Source of the DNA: Clostridium_AD sp050717515
GTDB taxonomy: Bacteria > Bacillota > Clostridia > Clostridiales > Clostridiaceae
Length of the DNA stretch: 64,000 nucleotides
Assembly (NCBI RefSeq): GCF_050717515.1
Contig: NZ_JBOITL010000039.1
Coordinates: 62,001-126,000 of the forward strand
Direction: 5' to 3'
Notes under the pieces: generated by a model
Databases searched by the model: none
What the model saw: only the letters and a program-made list of their open reading frames with translations
Told to the model about the DNA's origin: nothing
Shown here: positions 49,438 through 58,831 of the stretch, piece after piece
How positions within the stretch are numbered: the first letter of the stretch is position 1
Layout of the letters: each line of letters begins with the position of its first letter
Position numbers and translations under genes: made by a program

Positions 49438-51732
49438 TCATTTTTTGCTACTATATTTTTTTAATTCCTTGGTAATAGCCGTCATCACTGCTTGAAAGTC
49501 CGTATCAGAATCTCCCATTAATACCTCCATAGCATCTTCTATAGATGTCATCGTATATATATGAAAGTTTCCATTTTTAATCTCTTTCTCGACTTCTGCA
49601 CTTAAAACCAAGTCATCTGCATTAGACAGTGGTATCACAACGCCTTTGCCCACTATTGTATCTATTTCCTTGCAAACTCCAAAAAAACCCTCTATTTTAT
49701 CATTTACTCCACCTATAGGTTGAACATCCCCAAATTGATTTACAGAACCTGTGACGGCGATATTTTGTTTTATAGGTATCTTGCTTAAGGCAGAAAGCAT
49801 ACATATTATTTCTGCCACTGAGGCACTATCCCCCTCTATTTTGCCGTAAATTTGTTCAAAGCTCAAATGAAAATCCACTGGTAGCTTATTGAAGCCCCCA
49901 TTAATAGCACTTATATATCCCTTTAAAATATTAATAGATTTACTATGGATATTTCCACTTAGATTACTCTCCTTTTGAACATCGACAATATTTCCTTCTC
50001 CCTTATAGCAACAGCAAGTAATCTTTATTGGCTTACCAAAACATAAATATCCCGTATCAATTACTGATAATCCATTCACTTGTCCGATTTTACTATTTTT
50101 AACGTCAATAAGCATTTTCTTTTCAGTATAGTTATTTAAAATCTCCTTTTCCATAATGTCTTGCCTATAAGCTATGTGAATTATATCTTCTGCACTAATC
50201 TCTTGCTTATTTTCTTCGCACACCTTATTGTTTGATAGTGTTAATAACCTATTTATTTCATATTTATCATAGTATATTTTTTTCCTACTCTGAGCCTTTC
50301 GTGATAGGACCTTTGCAACTTCGCGTACAGCCCCTTTTGTAAGGACTTTAAAATTATTTTCACTACAAATATTATTTATCTCAAATATTAAAGAGCTCTT
50401 TAAATCATTGTTTATATTCTGCATAGGACTACACTCTGCTTTTATGGTAAAAATTTTTTTAAAGTCTTCATCGTAATTATAAAGCAAGTCATAAGTTTGA
50501 TAATCCCCGATAAGAATCACCTTTTCTTTAATGGCTATAGGTTCAGGTTTTATGGTGCTTAATGAGACCAGGTCATAATAGCTTCTGTTACAACTCACAT
50601 CCACTTTCTCTGTTTGCAATGATTTTTTCAAATAATAGTAAGCTGAAGGATTACTTAGCAGCGTGTTTGTTCTAATAAGCAAACATCCCTCATTTGCTTT
50701 TAACATACTACCACTTTTTATAAGTTCTATATTAGTAGAATAAGCCCCATTGTGATTTTCATATTCTATATTTCCAAGTAAGTTTGTTAAACTAGGATCT
50801 TGTTCAAATATTACTGGTGGACCGGCCTTCTTACTATTATCTACCATTACGTTTACAGCATATTTAAATATGATTTCATTTATTTTTTCCTCATCCTCAT
50901 CAAAGCTTAGGGAATAATTATCTATAAGTTTTTTCTCAATATCACTTTCTACCATATGAAAATATTTTTGAACAACTTCATCTTCATTAAATCTAATTTT
51001 ATATTCTTCTTTTAAATCATTCATTTCATTTTTGTAGTATTCTTCCATTATTTGTTTTAGTTTGTCTATATCCCTTTCTTCAATATCTTTTAATTCATCT
51101 AATATTTCCTTAGCCTTATCTTTTAAAATACGCACTGTATCCAAAATTTCTTCTCTTTTTTCACTATCTAGTATATCATATTCATTTTCAGTCATTTCTT
51201 TGCCGCTACTTAAAGGAATGAATGTAAATCCATTATTAGCAGATTTTATATCGAAGCCTTTGTCTTTAGCTGTTTCTATTAGTTTTGTAATTAGTTCATT
51301 TCTTTTCTTTTGAATATTTTCCTGAATTTCTTCCTTTTCTTTATTTGTAGAATTGTTATAAAACTGGAATGTGCACTCTAAATATTCATTCTGCATATTT
51401 TCCAGTGTTTCTTTTAGCTTATTACCCCCACCATTACTTACAAAAATTGGTTTAGGTGATTTCTCATCTTCATAGGATACATAACAAATATCTTTTGGTT
51501 TTGACCTGTTTTCGAAAATTTTATTTACATATTTCATAATATCTTTAAGAGCCTCTTTAGAAAAATCGTCTATTAAATAAATATTAAATCCCTCTTTATC
51601 TATACTAAGGGCAGTTTTAATATTTTCTATTACATCTAAATACTGTGGCAATGAATCTAATGGTTCTCGTGCACTCATATCTTCAATATCAAATTCGTAT
51701 ATAATGTCCTTTGGAGTTAATTCCCTATTCAT
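49438..51732 (-). CDS. Lon-like protease with degenerate ATP-binding site (AAA_32 family)
   Basis: A 764-residue protein of the clostridial Lon-like family. The C-terminal Lon protease domain (about 560-760) keeps the Ser-Lys dyad: GDSASVAEI (Ser near residue 634) and NDKIEGFFG (Lys near 679), within QFGDVQPIGGVNDKIE. The N-terminal AAA-like region lacks a Walker A: where related proteins have GxxGxGK, the sequence reads IDDFSKEALKD near residue 55. The Walker B-like zone is EGCLLIRTNTLLSNPSAYYYL. It has a long coiled-coil middle. ATP dependence should not be assumed. It likely stands alone, with a terminator behind it. Confidence 0.85.
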   Translation of the reverse strand: MNRELTPKDIIYEFDIEDMSAREPLDSLPQYLDVIENIKTALSIDKEGFNIYLIDDFSKEALKDIMKYVNKIFENRSKPKDICYVSYEDEKSPKPIFVSNGGGNKLKETLENMQNEYLECTFQFYNNSTNKEKEEIQENIQKKRNELITKLIETAKDKGFDIKSANNGFTFIPLSSGKEMTENEYDILDSEKREEILDTVRILKDKAKEILDELKDIEERDIDKLKQIMEEYYKNEMNDLKEEYKIRFNEDEVVQKYFHMVESDIEKKLIDNYSLSFDEDEEKINEIIFKYAVNVMVDNSKKAGPPVIFEQDPSLTNLLGNIEYENHNGAYSTNIELIKSGSMLKANEGCLLIRTNTLLSNPSAYYYLKKSLQTEKVDVSCNRSYYDLVSLSTIKPEPIAIKEKVILIGDYQTYDLLYNYDEDFKKIFTIKAECSPMQNINNDLKSSLIFEINNICSENNFKVLTKGAVREVAKVLSRKAQSRKKIYYDKYEINRLLTLSNNKVCEENKQEISAEDIIHIAYRQDIMEKEILNNYTEKKMLIDVKNSKIGQVNGLSVIDTGYLCFGKPIKITCCCYKGEGNIVDVQKESNLSGNIHSKSINILKGYISAINGGFNKLPVDFHLSFEQIYGKIEGDSASVAEIICMLSALSKIPIKQNIAVTGSVNQFGDVQPIGGVNDKIEGFFGVCKEIDTIVGKGVVIPLSNADDLVLSAEVEKEIKNGNFHIYTMTSIEDAMEVLMGDSDTDFQAVMTAITKELKKYSSKK

Positions 51733-51976
51733 ATTCCGCCTCCTTTCAATCCTTTATTATATTAATATTCTTAAATTACGAATTTAGGAACAAATATTAT
51801 CATTGTGAAATAATAATATTTTTCACAACTATGCATATATATTTTTTTATTAATGAAATGTCGTTAAAATTTAAAATAGACTTTTTTTAATACTTGAGTT
51901 AAATTACAACATAAGATATAATAAGTTATTGACTTTTTATATTTTTTATAATTTTCATTGTAAAGGAGTAATACTG

Positions 51977-52396
51977 ATGGGGTTTAAAGACAAATTAACT
52001 AATAGCTATACACAGGCTTATTTAAAAAGATATGGTGATAGACTTACTCAAGCACAAGGTAGAGTTCTATCTGTCAAAGTAGAGGAAAAAAGTTACTTTA
52101 AAATATTTTACAAATTACTTGTAACCATCTTAGTTAAGGCAGATGGAAGTAAATCTATTGCTAAGTGCGTATTTAAAAAGAAGCGTTGGTTCAAAAAAAT
52201 CAACTTTATTTCTGTGCTTCAAGGGCATTCTGTTATAATACAAGGAATGAAGGGTAAAAAAGGAAAAGAACACAGAGAGCAGATTCAAATTGTGAATATT
52301 AGGAATTTAACTACAAAGAAAGATCTGGTTCCCACAAAAGGGAATGCTCCTACTCCAAAAGTTCAAAGAGTAAGAGCTGATAAACGTTTTAAATAA
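51977..52396 (+). CDS. Basic hypothetical protein
   Basis: A 139-residue lysine/arginine-rich soluble protein, unrecognised. It begins MGFKDKLTNSYTQAYLKRYGDRL, resembling an amphipathic helix, and continues with a beta-rich part (RVLSVKVEEKSYFKIFYKLLVTILVKADGSK) that may be an OB or PH-like fold, ending in a basic tail. RBS AAAGGAG lies 8 nt before the ATG; an in-frame start 48 bp upstream is not used. It precedes the Ca2+ ATPase gene convergently. The charge suggests nucleic acid or membrane contact, but this is inference. Confidence 0.6.
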   Translation: MGFKDKLTNSYTQAYLKRYGDRLTQAQGRVLSVKVEEKSYFKIFYKLLVTILVKADGSKSIAKCVFKKKRWFKKINFISVLQGHSVIIQGMKGKKGKEHREQIQIVNIRNLTTKKDLVPTKGNAPTPKVQRVRADKRFK

Positions 52397-52437
52397 ATAA
52401 AAGCTATATGACTTTGTCATATAGCTTTTATTTATTT
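52391..52437 (+). terminator. Long convergent terminator hairpin
   Basis: A 22-bp perfect stem (AAATAAATAAAAGCTATATG with its inverse, 3-nt loop) lies between the convergent small basic gene and the Ca2+ ATPase gene. Its outer arms are A/T runs on both sides, which suits termination in both directions. Confidence 0.85.
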
Positions 52438-55039
52438 AATGGTTGTGAATTAAATATAAATACAAGCTATTTATAAAAGAAATAATCCCAGAGAAAAATA
52501 CAATAATTGCCCATTGACCAAGATGGAGTGGTATCGTATGAAATACTGTTTGAAGCATTGGAATGTAAACTATGCTAAGTAGCATAAGTACGGATATTCC
52601 TGTAGCACCTATTAGGTACAAATTTGTAAAGGGATTAATTTCAAATAGTGATAGCTTTTCTGATCTACATTCAAATACATGTAGGAGTTGTGATAAAACT
52701 AGAGTTCCAAGGGCCAAAGTTCTACATGCCTCAATACTCATACCATAATATTTACCACCAATAAAAGACAATATTGTGCATACACCAATTAGACATCCGC
52801 GAATGACAATCTTTTCTGTAAGCCCTCTTGAAAATACACTTTCATTCTTTTCTCTTGGCTTTTCAAACATAATATCACCATCAGCAGGATCAACTCCAAG
52901 AGCAATAGCAGGAAGTCCATCTGTAACTAGATTTACAAATAAAATTTGTATTGGAAGCAGCGGATTTTCTAAATAGAACAAGGAGGCCAGAAACATGGTA
53001 AGTACTTCTCCTAAATTGCAGGATAATAAATACCTGATAAATTTTCTTATATTGTTATATATTACGCGCCCCTCTTCCACTGCTGCAACAATGGTTGCAA
53101 AATTATCATCTAAAAGAATCATTGAGGCTGCCTCTTTAGTTACATCTGTTCCGGAGATTCCCATGGCTATACCAATATCTGCTTCTTTTATAGCTGGGGC
53201 ATCATTTACACCATCTCCAGTCATGGCAACAATTCCGTTACTCTGTTTAAAGGCTTTTACAATTCTTAGTTTATGTTTTGGGCTTACTCTTGCAAATATC
53301 TTGTACTTATTGATATTTTTTTCTAATTGCTTGTCATTTAATAGATCAAGTTCATCTCCAGTTATAACTTCACAAGGATCACTGCAAATATCTAACTCTT
53401 TCCCAATAGCATAAGCTGTATTTTTGTGGTCTCCTGTTATCATTACAGGTTTTATCCCCGCCACCTTGCATTTTATAACTGCCTCTTTTACTTCAGGCCT
53501 AGGAGGATCAATTATACCTGCAACACCTATGAAAATTAAATTAGACTCTAAATTTTCATTTTTCATAATACCTGACACTTTATAAGCCGCGGCGATACAT
53601 CTTAAAGCCTTATAAGACATGGAATCTACAGCCCTAAGTAGAGCATTTTTATAACTCGGAAGCATGGGCTGCACGTTTCCATCTACCAATATATAATTAC
53701 ATTTTTCTATAACTCTTTCTGGAGCACCTTTAACATAGCAAACTTCTCTATCACCTTGGCGAACAATAACAGACATAATTTTTCTTGTTGAGTTAAAAGG
53801 TATTTCATATACACGTCTAGATTTGCTCAAAAATTCTTGTAACTCCTTAGAGCTTCCAAAAAATCCTTTAATCAATGCAGTTTCTGTAGGATCTCCAAAA
53901 AGGCATTTTCCTAGGTTTTTTCCATTGAAATCGTAATTACAATCATTACAGTATGTATATGCACTTTTCATAACTAGATTTAATGGAATTTTATCTGTGT
54001 CAACATGGTAAATCTGCCCATCAAAATACAATGCTTTTACTGTCATATTGTTTTCAGTTAGAGTTCCTGTTTTATCTGTGCATATTACAGAAGTACAACC
54101 TAGTGTTTCAACTGCTGGCAATTTTCTAACTAGCGCCTTCCTTTTAAGCATTCTAGATACCCCAAGAGCCAACGCAACCGTAACAATGGCGGTTAACCCC
54201 TCTGGTATAGCAGCTACTGCTAGACTTACCCCAAGTAAAAACATTGCGTACTTATCTTGTCCACGCCAAATACCCATAAGTGTCACAAGGGCGCAAATTA
54301 TTATACAAAGTGCAACTAATATTTTTCCAAGATGATCCAGTCTTTCTTTCAATGGAGATTTTTCATTTTCAATGTTATGAAGCATATTTGCTATTTTACC
54401 CATTTCTGTGTTCATGCCCGTGGCAACAACCTTTGCTCTAGCTTTTCCTGTAAGCAGTATTGTTCCCATATAAATGTTACTATCACTAGAACCTGCACTT
54501 TTGTGTACTCCAGCCGACTCTCCAGTAAGCAGTGATTCATCTAGCATTGCGTTATTATCCTCAGTCAAAATACAATCTGCTGGAATTCTATCTCCACTTT
54601 CTAAAATCACTAAATCACCCTTTACTAGATACATGGCATCTATTACCAGTATCCCTCCACTTCTAATTACTTTAGCAGTTGGTGCTGAAAGCTTACTTAA
54701 AGCCTCCAGAGACCGCTCAGTTTTATACTCTTGAATAAAACCTAATATTCCATTCATTATAACTATAATAAATATAGTTATTGCATCCGCTTTTTCACCC
54801 ATGACTCCTGAAATCAATGTTGCAGCAATTAATATCCAAGTAATAAAATCATTAAATTGAGAAAAAAATATTGAAACTGGAGATATCTTTTTTTTATTTT
54901 CTAATTTGTTATATCCAAATCTCTTTAGTCTAGTCTCAGCCTCTTCTGTGGTAAGCCCCTTTGATATGCTTATACTATCAAAAGCAGATCCTCCTTTCTT
55001 GTTTTTATCCTTTGACAATTGTTCGTTAATCACGTGCAT
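52436..55039 (-). CDS. P-type Ca2+-transporting ATPase
   Basis: An 867-residue type IIA P-type ATPase exporting calcium. The phosphorylation site CTDKTGTLTENNM lies near residue 325; TGES (LLTGESAGVHK) is the dephosphorylation loop; MTGDGVNDAPAIK is the hinge. Helix 4 reads AVAAIPEGLTAIV with the ion-binding PEG(L), and helix 6 IQILFVNLVTDGLPAIALG gives NLVTDG with Asn and Asp, matching SERCA-type site residues. Ten membrane helices are seen. An N-terminal cation-transporter domain (GLTTEEAETRLKRFGYNKL) precedes them. It is divergent from the CBS-pyrophosphatase gene; no operon partner. Confidence 0.92.
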   Translation of the reverse strand: MHVINEQLSKDKNKKGGSAFDSISISKGLTTEEAETRLKRFGYNKLENKKKISPVSIFFSQFNDFITWILIAATLISGVMGEKADAITIFIIVIMNGILGFIQEYKTERSLEALSKLSAPTAKVIRSGGILVIDAMYLVKGDLVILESGDRIPADCILTEDNNAMLDESLLTGESAGVHKSAGSSDSNIYMGTILLTGKARAKVVATGMNTEMGKIANMLHNIENEKSPLKERLDHLGKILVALCIIICALVTLMGIWRGQDKYAMFLLGVSLAVAAIPEGLTAIVTVALALGVSRMLKRKALVRKLPAVETLGCTSVICTDKTGTLTENNMTVKALYFDGQIYHVDTDKIPLNLVMKSAYTYCNDCNYDFNGKNLGKCLFGDPTETALIKGFFGSSKELQEFLSKSRRVYEIPFNSTRKIMSVIVRQGDREVCYVKGAPERVIEKCNYILVDGNVQPMLPSYKNALLRAVDSMSYKALRCIAAAYKVSGIMKNENLESNLIFIGVAGIIDPPRPEVKEAVIKCKVAGIKPVMITGDHKNTAYAIGKELDICSDPCEVITGDELDLLNDKQLEKNINKYKIFARVSPKHKLRIVKAFKQSNGIVAMTGDGVNDAPAIKEADIGIAMGISGTDVTKEAASMILLDDNFATIVAAVEEGRVIYNNIRKFIRYLLSCNLGEVLTMFLASLFYLENPLLPIQILFVNLVTDGLPAIALGVDPADGDIMFEKPREKNESVFSRGLTEKIVIRGCLIGVCTILSFIGGKYYGMSIEACRTLALGTLVLSQLLHVFECRSEKLSLFEINPFTNLYLIGATGISVLMLLSIVYIPMLQTVFHTIPLHLGQWAIIVFFSGIISFINSLYLYLIHNH

Positions 55040-55345
55040 GCCCCCTTATACTTCTCCCGCCTATATACCACTTACTAATTTTGTGATCTTACTATATTTT
55101 TTATTCTTTAATAATATATGTGTTTATTTGCTTACATATGAAAAGAATATAGTGTATTATTTTATTTAAAATACATAAGGAGTCAACTCAAATTAGTAAT
55201 ATGTAGAGCCTTAAAATCAAGCTTCTTTAGTTGAGAATCGAGAGTTAAGGTTGATTTTCCCTTTACAATATGGCAATTTCAATATAAACTAGTAGTAACA
55301 ATGATTGTTAATAAAAATGACAAAAGAAAAACTAGGAGGCCATAC
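55040..55345. other. Divergent intergenic region between Ca2+ ATPase and pyrophosphatase genes
   Basis: This 306-bp AT-rich region should hold both promoters. There is no ORF, tRNA or obvious hairpin. A TTTACA and a TATAAA lie 15 bp apart near 55261-55288, too close for a sure promoter, so nothing is assigned. Confidence 0.35.
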
Positions 55346-56989
55346 GTGAAAAACATTATTTATGTTACTGGACATAAAAATCCAGATACTGACTCTATTT
55401 GCTCTGCTATTGCATATGCAGAGTTTAAAAATAAAACAGGAAAAATTCCTGCAGTTGCTATAAGACTAGGTGCAACAAATCTGGAAACACAATTTATTCT
55501 TAATTACTTTAAAGTAGCAGAACCTGAGCTTATAACTACGGTTAAAACACAGATTTCTGATTTAGATATAGATATTGTAGCTCCTATATCACCTGATATT
55601 TCTCTAAAAATGGCCTGGTCCATTATGAAGAAAAATAATATTAATACTCTACCTGTTATAGACGAAAATGAACGGCTCGCTGGTGTAGCTTCAATTTCAA
55701 ATCTTGCCGCAAGCTATTTAGACATTTGGGATAATTCTATTCTTGCCAAAAGTAATACTACCCTTGAGAATATTTTAGATACTCTAGCAGCTAAATGCTT
55801 GTTTAAACCAGACGATACTTTTAAAATAACTGGAAAAATTATTGTAGCTGCTATGAATCCCGAAAGCACGAAAACTGTAATAGAGGCTGGTGACATTGCC
55901 ATATGTGGCGATAGAGAAGATTCTCAGTCTTTAATAATTAATTCTAAAGCTTGCCTTTTAATTATTACAGGAAATCACCCTCCAAAGGATCAAGTTGTAA
56001 AACTTGCAAAAGCGAATGGTTGTACAATTATATTAACCCCTTATGATACTTTTACAGCTTCTAGATTAATAACTCAAAGTATTCCTATAGATTATGTTAT
56101 GACCAAAAAAAATGTTTTAAGCTTTAATACAGAGGATTTTATTGAAGATATAAAGTATATTATGCTTGAAACTAGATACAGGAGTTATCCAGTAATTGAT
56201 GAAAATAATAAAGTTATTGGAAGTGTATCCAGATTCCATCTAATATCCCAAAACAGAAAAAAAGTAATACTTATGGATCATAATGAAAGAAGTCAATCTG
56301 TGTCTGGCCTTGAAGATGCTGAAGTATTAGAAATAATAGACCATCATAGAATTGCAGATGTTCAAACTGGTTTCCCTATATATTTTAGAAATGAGCCTGT
56401 AGGTAGCACTTCAACCATCGTAGCCTCCATATTCTTTGAAAATGGAATTAGGCCTTCAAAAAGTGCTGCTGGTCTTCTATGTGCAGCTATAATTTCTGAT
56501 ACACTGCTGCTTAAATCTCCTACATCTACTATAGTAGATGAGCTTGTATTAAAAAGATTGGCTCAAATTGCCAATTTAAATGTAGAAGAGTTTGCTAAAG
56601 AAATGTTTAAAGCTGGTACATCTCTTGAGGGTAAAACTGCTCAAGAAATTTTCTACCAAGATTTTAAGACCTTTTCTCTTAATAATTATAAAGTAGGAGT
56701 ATCACAAGTTGGTACCATGTATATTGATGGCTTTGACCCATTAAAAGAAGACATAATAAAGCTTATGAATAAAAAAGCCAAAGAAAGCAGCTACGACATT
56801 ATTTTACTAATGTTAACTGACATATTAAATGGCGGTTCTGTATTAATAGCTGCAGGGCAACATAAAGATATTGTTTCAAAAGCCTTTAATGTTACTCTTA
56901 ATGATAATGGTGTATATATACCTGGTATAGTGTCAAGAAAAAAACAAGTTATACCACCTATTGCCGCTGCCATAAATCAAATAAAGTAA
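55346..56989 (+). CDS. ppaC: Mn-dependent family II inorganic pyrophosphatase with CBS and DRTGG domains
   Basis: A 547-residue CBS-PPase. An N-terminal DHH half (YVTGHKNPDTDSICSAIAYAEF) is interrupted by a regulatory insert: CBS domain, DRTGG-like domain, second CBS domain (about 65-290). The catalytic DHH resumes with MDHNERSQSV and EIIDHHRIAD near residue 331; the DHHA2 domain ends in GIVSRKKQVIPPI. CBS domains bind AMP/ADP (inhibitory), and diadenosine polyphosphates activate related enzymes. The start is a GTG at 55346, 6 nt after AGGAGG; a frame opening 45 bp upstream lacks an RBS and adds Arg/Lys-rich residues. Confidence 0.93.
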   Translation: MKNIIYVTGHKNPDTDSICSAIAYAEFKNKTGKIPAVAIRLGATNLETQFILNYFKVAEPELITTVKTQISDLDIDIVAPISPDISLKMAWSIMKKNNINTLPVIDENERLAGVASISNLAASYLDIWDNSILAKSNTTLENILDTLAAKCLFKPDDTFKITGKIIVAAMNPESTKTVIEAGDIAICGDREDSQSLIINSKACLLIITGNHPPKDQVVKLAKANGCTIILTPYDTFTASRLITQSIPIDYVMTKKNVLSFNTEDFIEDIKYIMLETRYRSYPVIDENNKVIGSVSRFHLISQNRKKVILMDHNERSQSVSGLEDAEVLEIIDHHRIADVQTGFPIYFRNEPVGSTSTIVASIFFENGIRPSKSAAGLLCAAIISDTLLLKSPTSTIVDELVLKRLAQIANLNVEEFAKEMFKAGTSLEGKTAQEIFYQDFKTFSLNNYKVGVSQVGTMYIDGFDPLKEDIIKLMNKKAKESSYDIILLMLTDILNGGSVLIAAGQHKDIVSKAFNVTLNDNGVYIPGIVSRKKQVIPPIAAAINQIK

Positions 56990-57007
56990 ATTATATAATA
57001 CGAAATA

Positions 57008-57047
57008 AAAAGCAAAGCATTTGTTTTCATATGCTTTGCTTTTTTAT
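57008..57047 (+). terminator. Intrinsic terminator of the pyrophosphatase gene
   Basis: The stem AAAAGCAAAGCAT / ATGCTTTGCTTTT (57008-57020, 57031-57043) is followed by TTTTTTATTTAAATT. It lies 20 bp after the stop. Confidence 0.85.
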
Positions 57048-57082
57048 TTAAATTTATTATACCCATAAATATTGTTATAGAA

Positions 57083-57862
57083 CTATACTAATTTCAAAAG
57101 CAGAATAGCAATAAAGAGTACAAAACATATAGAATAGCTTATACTTAAATAATCCTTAATGCATGCGTCATCAATCTTGTTATTGTATTCTCCATAACTT
57201 TTTAGATAATGCATATTATTACCATTATAATGAAAATAAAAATTAACAGATTCTATATAAGCCGCTAGTATATCCACATTAAGAAGAGGTGTTTTCCAAA
57301 GATTATTAATATAATCCCCTTTAAACTTTATCTTTAAGTTTTTGTTTTTAAAAACATAAATTGAATATAAAAAAATTTCACCTATTAATGCTGGAATTAT
57401 ACAAGCTATAGATAGAATCCTACCTATTATATTCAAATTCTCATCAAAACTCAAATTGTAAACTAAAGTGAATATTACAGCAGCTCCGTTTCCAAACATT
57501 ATAATATAAAATAAAGGCGCAATAAATCCACATATAAGCGATCTAGATATAGTGGACATTGTGTCATAAAAGTGTTTTCTTTCAGTGTGATGTAAATTCT
57601 TTCTTTCTGTATTACTTATATCTATTACTATAAAAGCTGTCAATGCATTGTATACCTCACCGTTTTTTATAAGAGAACTATTCTCCATAAAAGTAAGCCC
57701 AATATATATAGCAATTACAGCAGAAAAGTATATAAATTGCAACACATATATATTTTTTATTTTTTTCCTTAATTCTATATTAACGAAATTAAATAGCCCT
57801 TGCCTATCTAGTCTCCATAGCAATATACTAAGCAAACACCCAAATACATATCCTATTCCCAT
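57083..57862 (-). CDS. Multi-pass membrane protein of unknown function
   Basis: A protein of about 259 residues with roughly five to six hydrophobic helices and a large loop (IVIDISNTERKNLHHTERKHFYDT). It contains no recognised domain. Two starts fit: ATG at 57868 or 57862; the latter lies 6 nt after GGGGGGG, so is preferred. It stands between the pyrophosphatase terminator and the flagellar operon and has its own spacing (about 140 bp) to flgG. No promoter or partner is visible. An envelope protein is all that can be said. Confidence 0.5.
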   Translation of the reverse strand: MGIGYVFGCLLSILLWRLDRQGLFNFVNIELRKKIKNIYVLQFIYFSAVIAIYIGLTFMENSSLIKNGEVYNALTAFIVIDISNTERKNLHHTERKHFYDTMSTISRSLICGFIAPLFYIIMFGNGAAVIFTLVYNLSFDENLNIIGRILSIACIIPALIGEIFLYSIYVFKNKNLKIKFKGDYINNLWKTPLLNVDILAAYIESVNFYFHYNGNNMHYLKSYGEYNNKIDDACIKDYLSISYSICFVLFIAILLLKLV

Positions 57863-57961
57863 TTCCATCCCCCCCAAATCATTTTATTACGCGCTTTATT
57901 ATTAATATATGAAGGGGACTCTTTAATTAAAACTATTTTTATATTATTTTTAAATCAACTA

Positions 57962-57995
57962 AAAATAGACATGCTTATATAAGCATGTCTATTTT
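57962..57995 (-). terminator. Intrinsic terminator at the end of the flagellar operon
   Basis: A perfect palindrome AAAATAGACATGCTTATATA with its inverse lies 11 bp past the flgG stop and is followed on the minus strand by TTTTTAG. It closes the operon. Confidence 0.85.
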
Positions 57996-58005
57996 AATAA
58001 TAAAT

Positions 58006-58803
58006 TTATTTACGCATGTTATTGACCATTTGCCACATTTCATCAGCAGTTTTTAAAGTAGAAGAAGTAAGCTGAAAGGCTCTTTGAGTTACAAGCATAT
58101 CCGTCATTTCTTCTCCCATATCAACGTTGGATAGTTCTAAAAATCCCTGCATTATAGAATAATCAGTACTTTGCACAACCTGTGCACCAGGTTTCGGCAT
58201 ATACATACTATCTCCTATGGAAATCATTGAATCATCGCCAATAATATTTGAAATTTTTACTTTTCCCACAGGTAAACCGCCCTTGTTATCTTTTATAGTT
58301 ACAAGACCTTTTTCATCTACCGTAAAATTATTTCCACTAAATTTATAAGGTCCATTTGCCTTATTAATATTATTACCCTGATTATCAATTATACTTAATC
58401 TATTCCCACCCTCGTCAACTATAGTCCCACTTGCATCTGTTTTAAAATTACCAGCTCTTGTATAAGCCATGCTACCATTCGGCTGAAGTACCTCAAAATA
58501 GCCTGTACCATCTATAGCTAAATTCGTCGGAAGCTCTGTAGCTGTGAGATTACCTTGTTTACTATCTCTTGTCCATTCGGAAGTCCTAACACCAGTACCA
58601 TTTTGCAGTATTGCTTTACCGTTTTTATCAGTAGATACTGGATATCCTTTTCTATCAAGTGACTCGTATAGAAGGTCTTTGAAATTTGTACTAAGTTTTT
58701 TATAACCATCAGTATTTACATTTGCAATATTATTTGATATACAATCTAATTTTTCCTGTTGAGCCATCATAGAACTTTTGCTATTCCACATAAGTCTTAA
58801 CAT
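58006..58803 (-). CDS. flgG: Flagellar hook-basal body protein, FlgG/FlhP type
   Basis: A 265-residue rod protein. The N-terminal D0 region (MLRLMWNSKSSMMAQQEKLDCISNNIANVNTDGYKK) and C-terminal GFLELSNVDMGEEMTDMLVTQRAFQLTSSTLKTADEMWQMVNNMRK are those of FlgG/FlhP proteins, with FEVLQPNGSMAYTRAGNF in the core. The two neighbouring paralogues (this and 58832-59614) correspond to the Bacillus flhO-flhP pair, whose identity as FlgF or FlgG is interchanged. It lies 28 bp after flgF and is the last gene of the operon. Confidence 0.88.
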   Translation of the reverse strand: MLRLMWNSKSSMMAQQEKLDCISNNIANVNTDGYKKLSTNFKDLLYESLDRKGYPVSTDKNGKAILQNGTGVRTSEWTRDSKQGNLTATELPTNLAIDGTGYFEVLQPNGSMAYTRAGNFKTDASGTIVDEGGNRLSIIDNQGNNINKANGPYKFSGNNFTVDEKGLVTIKDNKGGLPVGKVKISNIIGDDSMISIGDSMYMPKPGAQVVQSTDYSIMQGFLELSNVDMGEEMTDMLVTQRAFQLTSSTLKTADEMWQMVNNMRK

Positions 58804-58831
58804 CTACTACATCCCCCCTCTTTTGCATGTT

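Noticed and set aside
55261..55288. SigA promoter for the pyrophosphatase gene
   Set aside because: TTTACA and TATAAA are only 15 bp apart, too close for a reliable promoter.
55301..55345. Upstream start for the pyrophosphatase
   Set aside because: The ATG at 55301 lacks an RBS and yields an Arg/Lys-rich extension, while a GTG at 55346 has AGGAGG at ideal spacing.
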